Below, piece after piece: positions 56,268 through 64,000 of a stretch of DNA of 64,000 bases (the first letter of the stretch is position 1; each line of letters begins with the position of its first letter). The position numbers were made by a program, and so were the translations under genes. This DNA is from Bradyrhizobium sp. C9 (GTDB lineage Bacteria; Pseudomonadota; Alphaproteobacteria; Rhizobiales; Xanthobacteraceae): NCBI RefSeq assembly GCF_002532045.1, contig NZ_NWTG01000024.1, forward strand, positions 1 through 64,000, given 5' to 3'. The notes beneath the pieces are model-generated. The model was not told the origin of the DNA, made no database searches, and saw only the letters and a list, made by a program, of their open reading frames with translations.

Positions 56268-56744
56268 ATGCCTGACGTCGATGCCTTCGACCTCAAAATG
56301 CTCGCCGCGCTGCAGGACGACGGCCGGCTGACCAACCAGCAGCTGGCCGACCTGGTCGGGCTCTCAGCCTCGCAATGCTCGCGGCGGCGGATGCGGCTGG
56401 AGGAGGAGAAGGTGATCGCGGGCTACCACGCCGACCTCGCCGGCGAGGCGCTCGGCTTCGGCCTGATCGCCTTCATCCACATCACGCTCGCGACCCACTC
56501 GCCCGACAACGCCAAGCGGTTTCGCGAGCTGGTCAACCGCGTCGACGACATCCAGGAGGCCTATGCACTGACCGGCGACGCCGACTACGTGCTCAAGGTG
56601 ATGCTGCGCGACCTGAAGAGCCTGTCCGACATCGTCAACAACGTGCTGATGCCGCACCAGAGCGTGGCGCATGTGCGCTCATCGATCGTGCTCGACCGCC
56701 TGAAGGAGAGCACCAAGCTGCCATTGAAGGCTCTGCAGACCTAA
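56268..56744 (+). CDS. Lrp/AsnC-family transcriptional regulator
   Basis: A 158-residue Lrp/AsnC protein: an N-terminal helix-turn-helix (FDLKMLAALQDDGRLTNQQL, then LSASQCSRRRMRLEEEKVI) and a RAM ligand-binding domain (GFGLIAFIHITLA, then VDDIQEAYALTGDADYVLKV). It is divergent from hpd, with a suitable dyad between them, so it is likely to control tyrosine degradation in response to an amino acid or an intermediate. Confidence 0.92.
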   Translation: MPDVDAFDLKMLAALQDDGRLTNQQLADLVGLSASQCSRRRMRLEEEKVIAGYHADLAGEALGFGLIAFIHITLATHSPDNAKRFRELVNRVDDIQEAYALTGDADYVLKVMLRDLKSLSDIVNNVLMPHQSVAHVRSSIVLDRLKESTKLPLKALQT

Positions 56745-56829
56745 CTGGCGCGAATCGAGGGAATTCCGTCATTCGCTTTCCCGGTCCGATTTGCGATCAT
56801 TCCGCCAACATCCGGCAAGAGAGATGACC

Positions 56830-57141
56830 ATGGCGCTGCAGCTGCGACCGAACTGCGAATATTGCGACAAGGACCTGCCACCGAGCGCGCTGGACGCGCG
56901 GATCTGCTCGTACGAATGCACGTTCTGTGCGGACTGCGCCGAGACCAAGCTCGGTAATGTCTGCCCGAATTGCGGCGGCGGCTTCGCGCCGCGGCCGATC
57001 CGCCCGGCCAAGCCGTGGCGGCCGGGCGTCTGCACCATGAACCAGCCGCCGTCCGACAAGCGGGTGCACCTGAAGTATAGCCTTGAGGACTGCGCGGCGC
57101 ATACGGCGCGGCTGAGGGATGTCAGGCCCGAGGAGCGGTGA
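56830..57141 (+). CDS. DUF1272 family zinc protein
   Basis: A 103-residue protein whose N-terminus MALQLRPNCEYCDKDLPPSA and cysteine set (CEYC, CSYECTFCADC, CPNC) are characteristic of DUF1272, a small zinc-binding family of unknown function. Two ATGs six bases apart are possible; the second matches homologue N-termini. Located between the Lrp gene and the fahA end. Confidence 0.85.
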   Translation: MALQLRPNCEYCDKDLPPSALDARICSYECTFCADCAETKLGNVCPNCGGGFAPRPIRPAKPWRPGVCTMNQPPSDKRVHLKYSLEDCAAHTARLRDVRPEER

Positions 57142-57150
57142 TTTGTCCTC

Positions 57151-57233
57151 GTCATTGCGAGCGAAGCGAAGCAATCCACCCCCTCCGCGCGGGGATAGAT
57201 GGATTGCTTCGTCGCTTCGCTCCTCGCAATGAC
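57151..57233. repeat. GTCATTGCGAGCGAAGC-family inverted repeat
   Basis: Left arm from GTCATTGCGAGCGAAGCGA (57151-57180) and right arm TCGCTTCGCTCCTCGCAATGAC ending at 57233 are complementary with a few mismatches, loop about 20 bases. A different family from the GTCGTCC elements. Between the convergent DUF1272 and fahA genes. Confidence 0.85.
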
Positions 57234-57243
57234 AGCGAGAGAA

Positions 57244-58515
57244 TTACTCCGCTGCGACGATCGTGCCCTCGACCTCGCCGAAGCCGACGCGATAGCCATC
57301 GCCCTGGCACCAGCCGCGCATGACGAGCGAGTCGCCGTTCTCCAGGAACGAGCGCGTCACGCCACTGGCCAGCTCGACCGGTTCGGTACCGTTCCAGCTG
57401 ATTTCGAGAAGGCTGCCGCGCTGATGCTTTTCGGGGCCGGAGATCGTGCCGCTCCCTAAGAGATCGCCGACATTCATCGCGCAGCCGCTGGAGGCGTGGT
57501 GCACGAGCTGCTGCACCGACGACCAGTACATGTACTTGAAGTTGGTGCTGCAGATCGTCTTGGCTTCGTTCATCGCGCCAGCGCGCAAGCTCACGTCGAG
57601 CTGCAAGTCGTAATTGTTCGGCCGGGTCTGCTTCAGATACGCCAGCGGCTCCGGCTGCTGCGCCGGGCCCTGCATCCGGAACGGCTCCAGCGCCTCGCGC
57701 GTCACCACCCACGGGCTGATCGAGGTCGCGAACGCCTTGGCCTGGAACGGCCCGAGCGGCACATACTCCCATTGCTGGATGTCGCGCGCGCTCCAGTCGT
57801 TGAGGATGACGAAGCCGAAGATCATCTCCTCGGCCTGCTTCTCGGTCAGCATCTCGCCCATCGGCGAGGCCTGACCAACCACGAAGCCCATCTCGAGCTC
57901 GAAGTCGAGCCGCTTGCAGGCGCCGAAGCTCGGCACCTCGGCGGTCGGCGGCTTCAGCTGGCCGCGCGGCCGCCGCACCTTGGTGCCGCCAACCACCACC
58001 GTCGAGGCGCGGCCGTTATAGCCGATCGGCATGTGCAGCCAGTTCGGCTGCAACGCATTGTCCTTGCCGCGGAACATGACGCCGACATTGGTGGCGTGCT
58101 CCTTCGACGAATAGAAATCGGTGTAGCCCGAGACGGCAAACGGCATGTGCAGCTGGACGTCAGCCATCGGCAGCAGCGCCCGTGCCCGCAACTCCCTGTT
58201 GTCGCGCAGCTCCGGATGATCTGATCGCAACAGCTCGCTGATCCGCGCCCGCGTCGCCGACCACACTTTCGGCCCAAGCGCCATGAAGGCGTTGAGCGAC
58301 GGCTGCGAGAACACGCCGAGCGGCCCGACATCGAGCCGCGAATCCTGCTCGAGCTCCCAGAGATCGAGCACATAATCACCGATCGCAACGCCGACACGCG
58401 GCGCAAGGCCGTCCTTCGACGAGAACACGCCGTAGGGTAGGTTCTGGATCGGGAAGTCGGAAGTGGGGGCAACGTCAATGAAGGAACGGAGGGATGGGTC
58501 GTTAGGGTGGGGCAT
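57244..58515 (-). CDS. fahA: Fumarylacetoacetase
   Basis: A 423-residue fumarylacetoacetate hydrolase, last step of tyrosine breakdown, giving fumarate and acetoacetate. The N-terminal domain (SDFPIQNLPYGVFSS) and the catalytic domain with YTDFYSSKEHATNVG, the metal/catalytic acidic block FELEMGFVVG, and NDWSARDIQQWEYVPLGPF are all present. Downstream of hmgA in the leftward operon, with a repeat element in the 202-base gap between them. Confidence 0.96.
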   Translation of the reverse strand: MPHPNDPSLRSFIDVAPTSDFPIQNLPYGVFSSKDGLAPRVGVAIGDYVLDLWELEQDSRLDVGPLGVFSQPSLNAFMALGPKVWSATRARISELLRSDHPELRDNRELRARALLPMADVQLHMPFAVSGYTDFYSSKEHATNVGVMFRGKDNALQPNWLHMPIGYNGRASTVVVGGTKVRRPRGQLKPPTAEVPSFGACKRLDFELEMGFVVGQASPMGEMLTEKQAEEMIFGFVILNDWSARDIQQWEYVPLGPFQAKAFATSISPWVVTREALEPFRMQGPAQQPEPLAYLKQTRPNNYDLQLDVSLRAGAMNEAKTICSTNFKYMYWSSVQQLVHHASSGCAMNVGDLLGSGTISGPEKHQRGSLLEISWNGTEPVELASGVTRSFLENGDSLVMRGWCQGDGYRVGFGEVEGTIVAAE

Positions 58516-58554
58516 GGTTTTCTCGACGCAATGATGGTGGTTCTACTTTCGCCA

Positions 58555-58713
58555 CTCTCCCCTGGAGGGGGAGGGTCGGCTCGCATGGAGCGAAGCGAAA
58601 TGCGAGACGGGGTGGGGTGATCCCTCCCCCCGGGTACTGCCTCAAAGGAGAAACTGTCACCCCACCCCGCCGCTCATTTCATTCGCGTCGACCCTCCCCC
58701 TCCAGGGGAGGGT
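58555..58713. repeat. Inverted repeat element inside the hmgA-fahA gap
   Basis: Outer arms near 58555-58578 and 58688-58713 share the complement pair CTCCCCTGGAGGGGGAGGGTC and GACCCTCCCCCTCCAGGGGAG. Inner sequences also pair (GGGGTGGGGTGA with TCACCCCACCCC). A third family of dispersed element, filling almost all of the gap. Confidence 0.85.
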
Positions 58714-58717
58714 AAGA

Positions 58718-60064
58718 TTACGGCTTGGTCGGGTCGAACTTCTTCTCGAGCCCCTTCCAGCAATCCGAGTAATCGTCCTGCAGCGTCGATGACGTCGCGG
58801 CGTACTGCGTCACCCGCTGCGGGAACCGAGTCTCGAACATGAAGGCCATCGTGCCGGTCAGCTTCACTGGCTTCAGCTCGCCGTTGCTGGCGTGCTCGAA
58901 GGCTTCGCGATCCGGACCATGCGGCAGCATCATGTTGTGTAGCGAGATGCCGCCCGGCACGAAGCCCTGCGGCTTGGCATCGTAGACGCCATAGATCAGG
59001 CCCATGAACTCCGACATGATGTTCATGTGATACCACGGCGGACGGAAGGTGTTGTCGGCCACCATCCAGCGCTCCGGGAAGATCACGAAGTCGATATTCG
59101 CGGTGCCGGCGGTCTCCGACGGCGAGGTCAGCACCGTGAAGATCGACGGATCGGGATGATCGAACGCGATCGCGCCGACCGGCGAGAAGGTGCGCAGATC
59201 ATATTTGTAGGGCGCGTAATTGCCGTGCCAGGCGACGACGTCGATCGGCGAATGCGGCAAGGTGGTCTTGAACAGCGCGCCGCCCCACTTGACGTAGAGC
59301 TCGGTCGGGGTGTCCTTGTCTTCGTAGGCGGCCACCGGCGTCAGGAAGTCGCGCGAATTGGCGAGGCAATTGGCGCCGATCGGGCCGCGCTCCGGCAGCG
59401 TGAAGGCGCCGCCGTAATTCTCGCAGAGATAGCCGCGCGCGGGTCCGCCCGGAATCTCGACGCGGAATTTCACGCCGCGCGGGATCACCACGATCTCGCC
59501 GGGCTCGGCATCGATGCGGCCGAACTCGGTGACGAGGCGCAGATTGCCCTGCTGCAGCACGAACATCATCTCGCCATCGGCATTGTAGAAATGCTGATCG
59601 ACCATCGATTTGGTGATGAGATAGATGTGCGCTGCCATGCCGGCCTGCGTATTGGCATCGCCGGCCGTGGTCATGGTCTGCACGCCCTGCAGTAAGGTCA
59701 TGTCCTGCTTCGGGATCGGCGCCGGATCCCACCGTAATTGCGCGATCGGCATGTCGTATTCGTGGCACGGCGCGGTGCGCCACAGCCCGCTATCTGCCTT
59801 GGCGAAGCGGCCAGAGTGCCGCACCGAGGGACGGATGCGATACAACCATGAGCGCTCATTGGTGCCGCGCGGCGCCGTGAACGGCGAGCCCGACAGCTGC
59901 TCGGCATAGAGCCCATAGGCGCAGCGCTGCGGCGAGTTGCGCCCCATCGGCAGCGCGCCGGGCAACGCTTCGGTCTCAAAGCTGTTGCCGAAGCCGGACA
60001 TGTAGCCCGGCGTGACCTGCCCCGAGCTGCGAACGATCTGATCAGGCGAGGTGTTGATATTCAT
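58718..60064 (-). CDS. hmgA: Homogentisate 1,2-dioxygenase
   Basis: A 448-residue cupin dioxygenase that opens homogentisate to maleylacetoacetate. Iron ligands are found in WYHMNIMSEFMG (His and Glu) and in HNMMLPHGPD. The N-terminal YMSGFGNSFETEALPGALP is diagnostic of the family. Start after GGAGG. Two bases separate it from the MBL-fold gene upstream. No maiA-type isomerase gene was seen in the window, so the isomerase step must be encoded elsewhere. Confidence 0.97.
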   Translation of the reverse strand: MNINTSPDQIVRSSGQVTPGYMSGFGNSFETEALPGALPMGRNSPQRCAYGLYAEQLSGSPFTAPRGTNERSWLYRIRPSVRHSGRFAKADSGLWRTAPCHEYDMPIAQLRWDPAPIPKQDMTLLQGVQTMTTAGDANTQAGMAAHIYLITKSMVDQHFYNADGEMMFVLQQGNLRLVTEFGRIDAEPGEIVVIPRGVKFRVEIPGGPARGYLCENYGGAFTLPERGPIGANCLANSRDFLTPVAAYEDKDTPTELYVKWGGALFKTTLPHSPIDVVAWHGNYAPYKYDLRTFSPVGAIAFDHPDPSIFTVLTSPSETAGTANIDFVIFPERWMVADNTFRPPWYHMNIMSEFMGLIYGVYDAKPQGFVPGGISLHNMMLPHGPDREAFEHASNGELKPVKLTGTMAFMFETRFPQRVTQYAATSSTLQDDYSDCWKGLEKKFDPTKP

Positions 60065-60066
60065 CG

Positions 60067-61020
60067 CTATCCTCCTTGCAGGGCGGCCCACATTTCCTGG
60101 TCGCGCTTGTCGGTCCAGATCACGGGATCGTCGATCCCGGACGCTTCGTCATAGGCACGCGAAACGTTGAACGGCAGGCAGTGCTCATAGATCGCAAACT
60201 TCGAGAACTTCGGATCCATCACCTCGCGCGTCGCCGCCATCGACTCCTTCAGGCTGCGGCCCTTGGCGACGGACGATTCGGCGGCGCCATAGAGCGTGGT
60301 GACGAAATCGCGGGTCATCGCGATCGCATCGCGACCGGTCTCGAGGCCCTTCAACGCATCGCCGCGGCCCGGCGCGATCGCCTTGGGATTGAAGGCGCGG
60401 ATTTCGTTCAGGGTCATCGGCCATTCGCGCAGGTGCGCATCGCCGCAATAGCAGGCCGAGTGATATTCGATCAGGTCGCCGGAGAACATCACCTCGGCGT
60501 CCGGCACCCAGGCGACGATGTCGCCCGAAGTGTGGCCGGCTCCGAGCTGCATCAGCCGCACCTCGCGCTTGCCGAGATAGATCGACATCTCGCCCTCGAA
60601 GGTCAGCGTCGGCCAGGTCAGGCCGGGAATGCTCGCGGCATCCTGGAACAGCCGCGGGAAGCGGCCGTACTCCGAATCCCAATCCTGCTGGCCACGCTCC
60701 TGGATCAGCCGGTAGGTCTCCTGCGAGGCCACGATGCCCTGGGCGTGATAGGCGGAGGCGCCGAGTACGCGGACCGCGTGATAATGCGACAGCACGACGT
60801 ATTTGATCGGCTTGTCGGTGACGGTCTTGACCCGCTCGATCACCTTGTTGGCCATCGCAGGCGTCGCCTGTGCGTCGAACACCAGGCAGCCGTCCTCGCC
60901 GACGATGACGGCGGTGTTGGGGTCGCCCTCGGCGGTGAAGGCGTAGAGATCGGTTCCGATCTCGGAGAAGGTGACCTTCTTCTCCGCGAGATCCGTGGTC
61001 GATGCGAAACCTTTGGCCAT
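60067..61020 (-). CDS. Metallo-beta-lactamase-fold protein with a degenerate metal site
   Basis: A 317-residue MBL-fold protein in the hmg operon. The canonical HxHxDH motif reads HYHAVR (residues 79-84), so the aspartate and third histidine are gone. His163 (GAGHTSGD) and Asp182 (FSGDLIE) are kept, but the later PGHG reads PGRGDAL. It may bind a single metal or have another role; the same pattern is, from memory, kept in related genes of this operon. An upstream extension of the frame covers low-complexity DNA and was not used; the start is the ATG before AKGFAS. Confidence 0.85.
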   Translation of the reverse strand: MAKGFASTTDLAEKKVTFSEIGTDLYAFTAEGDPNTAVIVGEDGCLVFDAQATPAMANKVIERVKTVTDKPIKYVVLSHYHAVRVLGASAYHAQGIVASQETYRLIQERGQQDWDSEYGRFPRLFQDAASIPGLTWPTLTFEGEMSIYLGKREVRLMQLGAGHTSGDIVAWVPDAEVMFSGDLIEYHSACYCGDAHLREWPMTLNEIRAFNPKAIAPGRGDALKGLETGRDAIAMTRDFVTTLYGAAESSVAKGRSLKESMAATREVMDPKFSKFAIYEHCLPFNVSRAYDEASGIDDPVIWTDKRDQEMWAALQGG

Positions 61021-61048
61021 CAGTTCAATCCTGTCCGTTTGATCAGTG

Positions 61049-61276
61049 CTATTGTTGTTGCTGTTGTTGCTGCTGGCTCGCGTCCAGCGTCCGCCGCTTC
61101 GCCAGCGCGATCGCCTCGCGAAGCACGTCGAGATCGCCGATGTGGTTGGCGAGTACCAAAACCAGCGCGGCATCAAGATCGGCGCTCTGCGCCTCGGTGA
61201 GGCCGCGATGCGCCTCGACGATGGCACGGAAGGCGTCGTCGGGCTTTGCGAAGTTCGAACTGGTCGACAGCGCCAT
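61049..61276 (-). CDS. DUF2783 family protein with a polyglutamine C-terminus
   Basis: A 75-residue protein: the helical DUF2783 core (AKPDDAFRAIVEAHRGL, then LVLANHIGDLDVLREAIALAK) is typical of a small family found in homogentisate operons. The last eight residues are all glutamine, encoded by a CAG/CAA tract at 61052-61075 directly before the stop codon. The tract could vary in length between strains. GAGGAG before the ATG; 9-base gap from the upstream gene. Confidence 0.8.
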   Translation of the reverse strand: MALSTSSNFAKPDDAFRAIVEAHRGLTEAQSADLDAALVLVLANHIGDLDVLREAIALAKRRTLDASQQQQQQQQ

Positions 61277-61285
61277 GACTGCTCC

Positions 61286-62911
61286 TCAGCTCACACCGGA
61301 CGCGCGCGCCAGCGCCGCATCGAGTGGCGGCCGCGCGGCGTTGCGGAAGCGCGCCGCGACGTAGCCATCCGGCCGCAGCAGATAGGCGGTGCCAGGCTCG
61401 GCGTCGTAGCGCTTGCCGGCCAGGCCTTGCGCGTCGACCAGGCCGCCCTCGCCGCCGACCCGGATGCTGCCGACGCCCTCAGGGACATCGGCGGCCGTGC
61501 CATTGCCAAACTCCAGCAACGTGAAACGCGTTCCCTGTCTGATGAAAACATCAGTCAGATAGCTGGAACCGCCGCCCTGCTCGGTCACCGGCGCGTCCGG
61601 CATCGAGGTGCCCGGCCGCGGGCCGCCGCGCCAATCGTCGCGATCGCCGCTCGACAGCGGCGTGTCGTAGACCGACGGCACCGACAGCCGGCCGCCATTG
61701 ACCATGCGCTTGCCGAATTCCGTGTCCTTGGCCAGCGAGAGCACCGCTTCACGCAGCCGCGCCTCCTGCCGGGTCACCGGCGCCATGAAATCGGTCGAGC
61801 GGGTAGACTCGCGGATGTTCTCATCCGCCGCGGCGCTACGCTCGATGTGATAGGTCTCCAGCAAGCTTTCCGGCGACAGCCGGCGCAACACGCGATCGAG
61901 CTTCCACGCCAGATTCTCGGCGTCCTCGAGCCCGGAATTGGCGCCGCGCGCGCCGAACGGCGAGACCTGGTGCGCGGAATCGCCGGCGAAGATCACGCGG
62001 CCGTGGATGAACTTGGCCATCCGCCGGCACTGGAACTTGTACAGCGATATCCACTCGAACTCGAACTTGTCGTGCCCGAGCATGCGCTCGATCCGCGGCC
62101 GCACGTTCTCGGGCTGCTTCTCGGCCACCGGATCGGCATCCGGATTGAGCTGCAGATCGATCCGCCAGATGTCGTCCGGCTGCTTGTGCAGCAGCGCCGA
62201 GCGTCCGGCGTGGAACGGCGGGTCGAACCAGAACCAGCGCTCGGTCGGGAATGCCGCGGTCATCTTGACGTCGGCGATCAGGAACTGGTCCTCGAACACC
62301 TGCCCCGCAAAGTCCGCGCCGACCATCTGCCGCAGCGACGAGCGCGCGCCGTCGCAGGCGACCACGAAGGAGGCGCGTACCTGATAGGAGCCTTCGGGGG
62401 TCGCGATCGTCAGCGCGACGCCGTCGTTGCGGCTTTCCAGCGCGATCACCTTGTTGCGCCAGCGCAGGTCGATTTCAGGCAGCTGCTCGACCCGGTCGAC
62501 CAGATAGGCCTCGGCATAGAACTGCTGCAGGTTGATGAAGGCGGGCCGCTTGTGGCCCTCCTCGGGCAGCAAATTGAACTGGTAGAGCTGCGAGGCACCG
62601 TGGAAGATCTTGCCGACGCTCCACACCACGCCCTTCTCGACCATGCGGTCGCCGACGCCGAGGCGATCCCAGAACTCGAGCGAGCGCTTCGAGAAGCAGA
62701 TCGCGCGCGAACCCTCGCCGATCCGGTCGGCATCGTCGAGCAGCACCACGCGCTGGCCGCGCTGCGCGAGATCGATCGCGAGCGACAGCCCTACCGGCCC
62801 GGCGCCGACCACTACGACCGGGTGCTCCGCCACATTGGCGCCCGACCGCTCCTGGTCGGGATGACGGCGATAGCCGAACTGGGTTTTGGCCTGTGCCGTG
62901 TTGGCTGCCAT
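61286..62911 (-). CDS. FAD-dependent aromatic monooxygenase-like oxidoreductase
   Basis: A 541-residue group A flavoprotein monooxygenase: FAD motif VVVGAGPVGLSLAIDLAQRG near residue 31, and the second motif VIFAGDSAHQVSPFGARGANSGLEDAENLAWKL near residue 300. The family includes 3-(3-hydroxyphenyl)propionate hydroxylase and other aromatic hydroxylases that use NAD(P)H and oxygen. It leads the leftward hmg operon, so an aromatic substrate feeding homogentisate is likely. The C-terminal thioredoxin-like domain is also present. Start after AGGGT; a 25-codon extension was rejected. Confidence 0.92.
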   Translation of the reverse strand: MAANTAQAKTQFGYRRHPDQERSGANVAEHPVVVVGAGPVGLSLAIDLAQRGQRVVLLDDADRIGEGSRAICFSKRSLEFWDRLGVGDRMVEKGVVWSVGKIFHGASQLYQFNLLPEEGHKRPAFINLQQFYAEAYLVDRVEQLPEIDLRWRNKVIALESRNDGVALTIATPEGSYQVRASFVVACDGARSSLRQMVGADFAGQVFEDQFLIADVKMTAAFPTERWFWFDPPFHAGRSALLHKQPDDIWRIDLQLNPDADPVAEKQPENVRPRIERMLGHDKFEFEWISLYKFQCRRMAKFIHGRVIFAGDSAHQVSPFGARGANSGLEDAENLAWKLDRVLRRLSPESLLETYHIERSAAADENIRESTRSTDFMAPVTRQEARLREAVLSLAKDTEFGKRMVNGGRLSVPSVYDTPLSSGDRDDWRGGPRPGTSMPDAPVTEQGGGSSYLTDVFIRQGTRFTLLEFGNGTAADVPEGVGSIRVGGEGGLVDAQGLAGKRYDAEPGTAYLLRPDGYVAARFRNAARPPLDAALARASGVS

Positions 62912-63088
62912 TGCTTGACCCTGGATGTTCCCTGGCGCCGGCCCTTGTCTGTGGCTCGGACTGCGGCTTGTGTGACCGGCTGGCAACCAGCACCTTGCGG
63001 GCTGGGCGCGACCTTGCTAAATTAGTCTCACTTGCAACTATCTTAAACTCCCAGTCGGGCTCGCCGTCAACTCAAATTGGAGGAATTT

Positions 63089-63649
63089 TTGGCCAGGACC
63101 TCTGCAAGCCAGCCTCCGATCCGGCCGCGCAGCGCCGTGGAAGCGGACGCGCGCGACAATGTCGCGCCGACCAAGAAGCGCCTCGACCTGTTCCACTTCA
63201 TGCCGTTCCGCCTGAACCGGGTGGCGGCCGAGGTGTCCTCGGCGCTGTCGAGCGAATATCAGGCGCGCTACGACCTCGACATTCCGGAATGGCGCGTGCT
63301 CGCGACGCTCGGTTTCCGCAGCGATCCCTGTAGCGCGCAATACATCGCGCATTGCACCCGCACGCATAAATCCACCATCAGCCGCGCCGTGTCAGCGCTG
63401 ATGGAGCGCGAGATCGTGGAGCGCGTCGAGAACGCCGACGACCGCCGCGAATTCCGCCTGCGGCTGACCAAGAAGGGCCAGGGGCTCTATGAAGAGCTGA
63501 TCCCGCGCCTGCTGCGCAAGGAGCAGGAGATCCTGTCCTGCCTGTCCGCGCAGGAACGCCGCGATCTCGCACGCCTGCTCGGCAAGGTCGAGACCAGCCT
63601 CGAGCTGGTACAGTCCAGCGAAGAGGCCGATGCGAAGGACGTGTATTAG
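63089..63649 (+). CDS. MarR-family transcriptional regulator
   Basis: A 186-residue MarR protein. The winged helix lies at about residues 65-130: PEWRVLATLGFRSDPCSAQY, then the recognition helix HKSTISRAVSALMEREIVER, and the wing ADDRREFRLRLTKKG. Divergent from the FAD oxidoreductase gene of the homogentisate operon, it is the likely repressor of that operon. The TTG start is chosen because GGAGGA lies six bases upstream; a TTG four codons earlier overlaps this site. Confidence 0.9.
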   Translation: MARTSASQPPIRPRSAVEADARDNVAPTKKRLDLFHFMPFRLNRVAAEVSSALSSEYQARYDLDIPEWRVLATLGFRSDPCSAQYIAHCTRTHKSTISRAVSALMEREIVERVENADDRREFRLRLTKKGQGLYEELIPRLLRKEQEILSCLSAQERRDLARLLGKVETSLELVQSSEEADAKDVY

Positions 63650-63681
63650 AGACACGCTCCGCTTTGGATACACACTTCGCC

Positions 63682-63803
63682 GTCGTCCTGGCGAAAGCCA
63701 GGACCCATACTCCGCGGCCGGTGTTGTGAACGCGACTCGTCGTTCCAGCGAAGCTCAACAAAGGACATTTGTGGTTATGGGTCCTGGCTTTCGCCAGGAC
63801 GAC
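63682..63803. repeat. GTCGTCC-family inverted repeat element, copy 3
   Basis: Arms 63682-63709 and 63776-63803. Each arm has the local palindrome CCTGGCgaaaGCCAGG, where copies 1 and 2 have CCCGGC and GCCGGG. Both halves changed together. Confidence 0.85.
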
Positions 63804-63836
63804 GCCGAGGTTGGCTGGCGTCCCAACACGAACACA

Positions 63837-63926
63837 GCTGCGTAGGGCGGATTGGCCGCTGGCGTAATCCGCCGCTCGTGACGCAAGATACGGCGGATTG
63901 CGCTGCGCTAATCCGCCCTACGCAGC
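63837..63926. repeat. Inverted repeat element, GTAGGGCGGATT family
   Basis: GCTGCGTAGGGCGGATT (63837-63853) has an exact complement at 63910-63926. Inner sequences also repeat (TAATCCGCCG and CGGCGGATT). The rest of 63927-64000 holds nothing assignable. Confidence 0.9.
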
Positions 63927-64000
63927 TCATGCGGCGCGAGAGCTACGCCCCTTCGATATGCTTCGCGATCACAGGGAAATAATTATCCCCCGATCCCTTG

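Overview
The window looks like chromosome of a Bradyrhizobium-type alphaproteobacterium (Rhizobiales). The evidence is high-GC coding sequence, a complete homogentisate (tyrosine) degradation cluster with rhizobial-style accessory genes, an otsA/otsB trehalose pair, a form II CoxSLM-type molybdenum hydroxylase, a FIST/histidine kinase/NarL regulator block beside a PQQ alcohol dehydrogenase, and several families of palindromic intergenic repeats typical of such genomes. No ribosomal RNA or CRISPR array was seen.

The left half (about 1-34.2 kb) is accessory DNA that ends next to the 3' end of a tRNA-Ser(GGA) gene at 34.8 kb. It starts with a TolB/TPR membrane protein and an amidase-TetR pair with two operator-like dyads. 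A defence-type stretch follows: a RecB-nuclease/RNase H-like/helicase protein, a three-gene + strand cluster with two PD-(D/E)XK-like proteins and one unknown protein, a DUF262-HNH protein, and a 1,817-residue DUF4011 helicase with Vsr-like and GreA/GreB-like C-terminal domains. Between 18.3 and 26.2 kb are small rhizobial genes, a translationally coupled module of an unknown ORF, DUF2924, a large serine recombinase and an HTH protein, a TspO gene, a broken SANT/Myb-like gene, and a DUF2252 gene. A second defence stretch holds an antiphage-type dCTP/dCMP deaminase (26.7-28.3 kb) and a complete type I restriction-modification operon (28.3-34.2 kb). The mix of nucleases, helicases, a nucleotide-depleting enzyme and a recombinase beside a tRNA gene fits a defence island; no duplicated tRNA end was seen inside the window.

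The right half (34.8-64 kb) looks like core genome. An MFS transporter, otsB and otsA form a leftward operon, with two long hairpins between otsB and otsA. A chemotaxis receptor follows. Next is a sensory and oxidation block: a FIST (NosP-like) sensor coupled to a hybrid histidine kinase, convergent with two NarL/LuxR response regulators, a XoxJ-like binding protein fused to cytochrome c, and a PQQ alcohol dehydrogenase carrying the lanthanide-type aspartate. The same combination of gene types surrounds the ethanol oxidation system of Pseudomonas aeruginosa, so these genes probably act together. A CoxS-L-M operon and a CaiB/AMACR-family gene come next. The last 9 kb is the tyrosine pathway: hpd with a divergent Lrp/AsnC regulator, then fahA, hmgA, an unusual MBL-fold protein, a DUF2783 protein with a polyglutamine tail, an FAD monooxygenase, and a divergent MarR regulator. 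Four families of inverted-repeat elements sit between genes in this half. One family keeps its pairing through compensating base changes.
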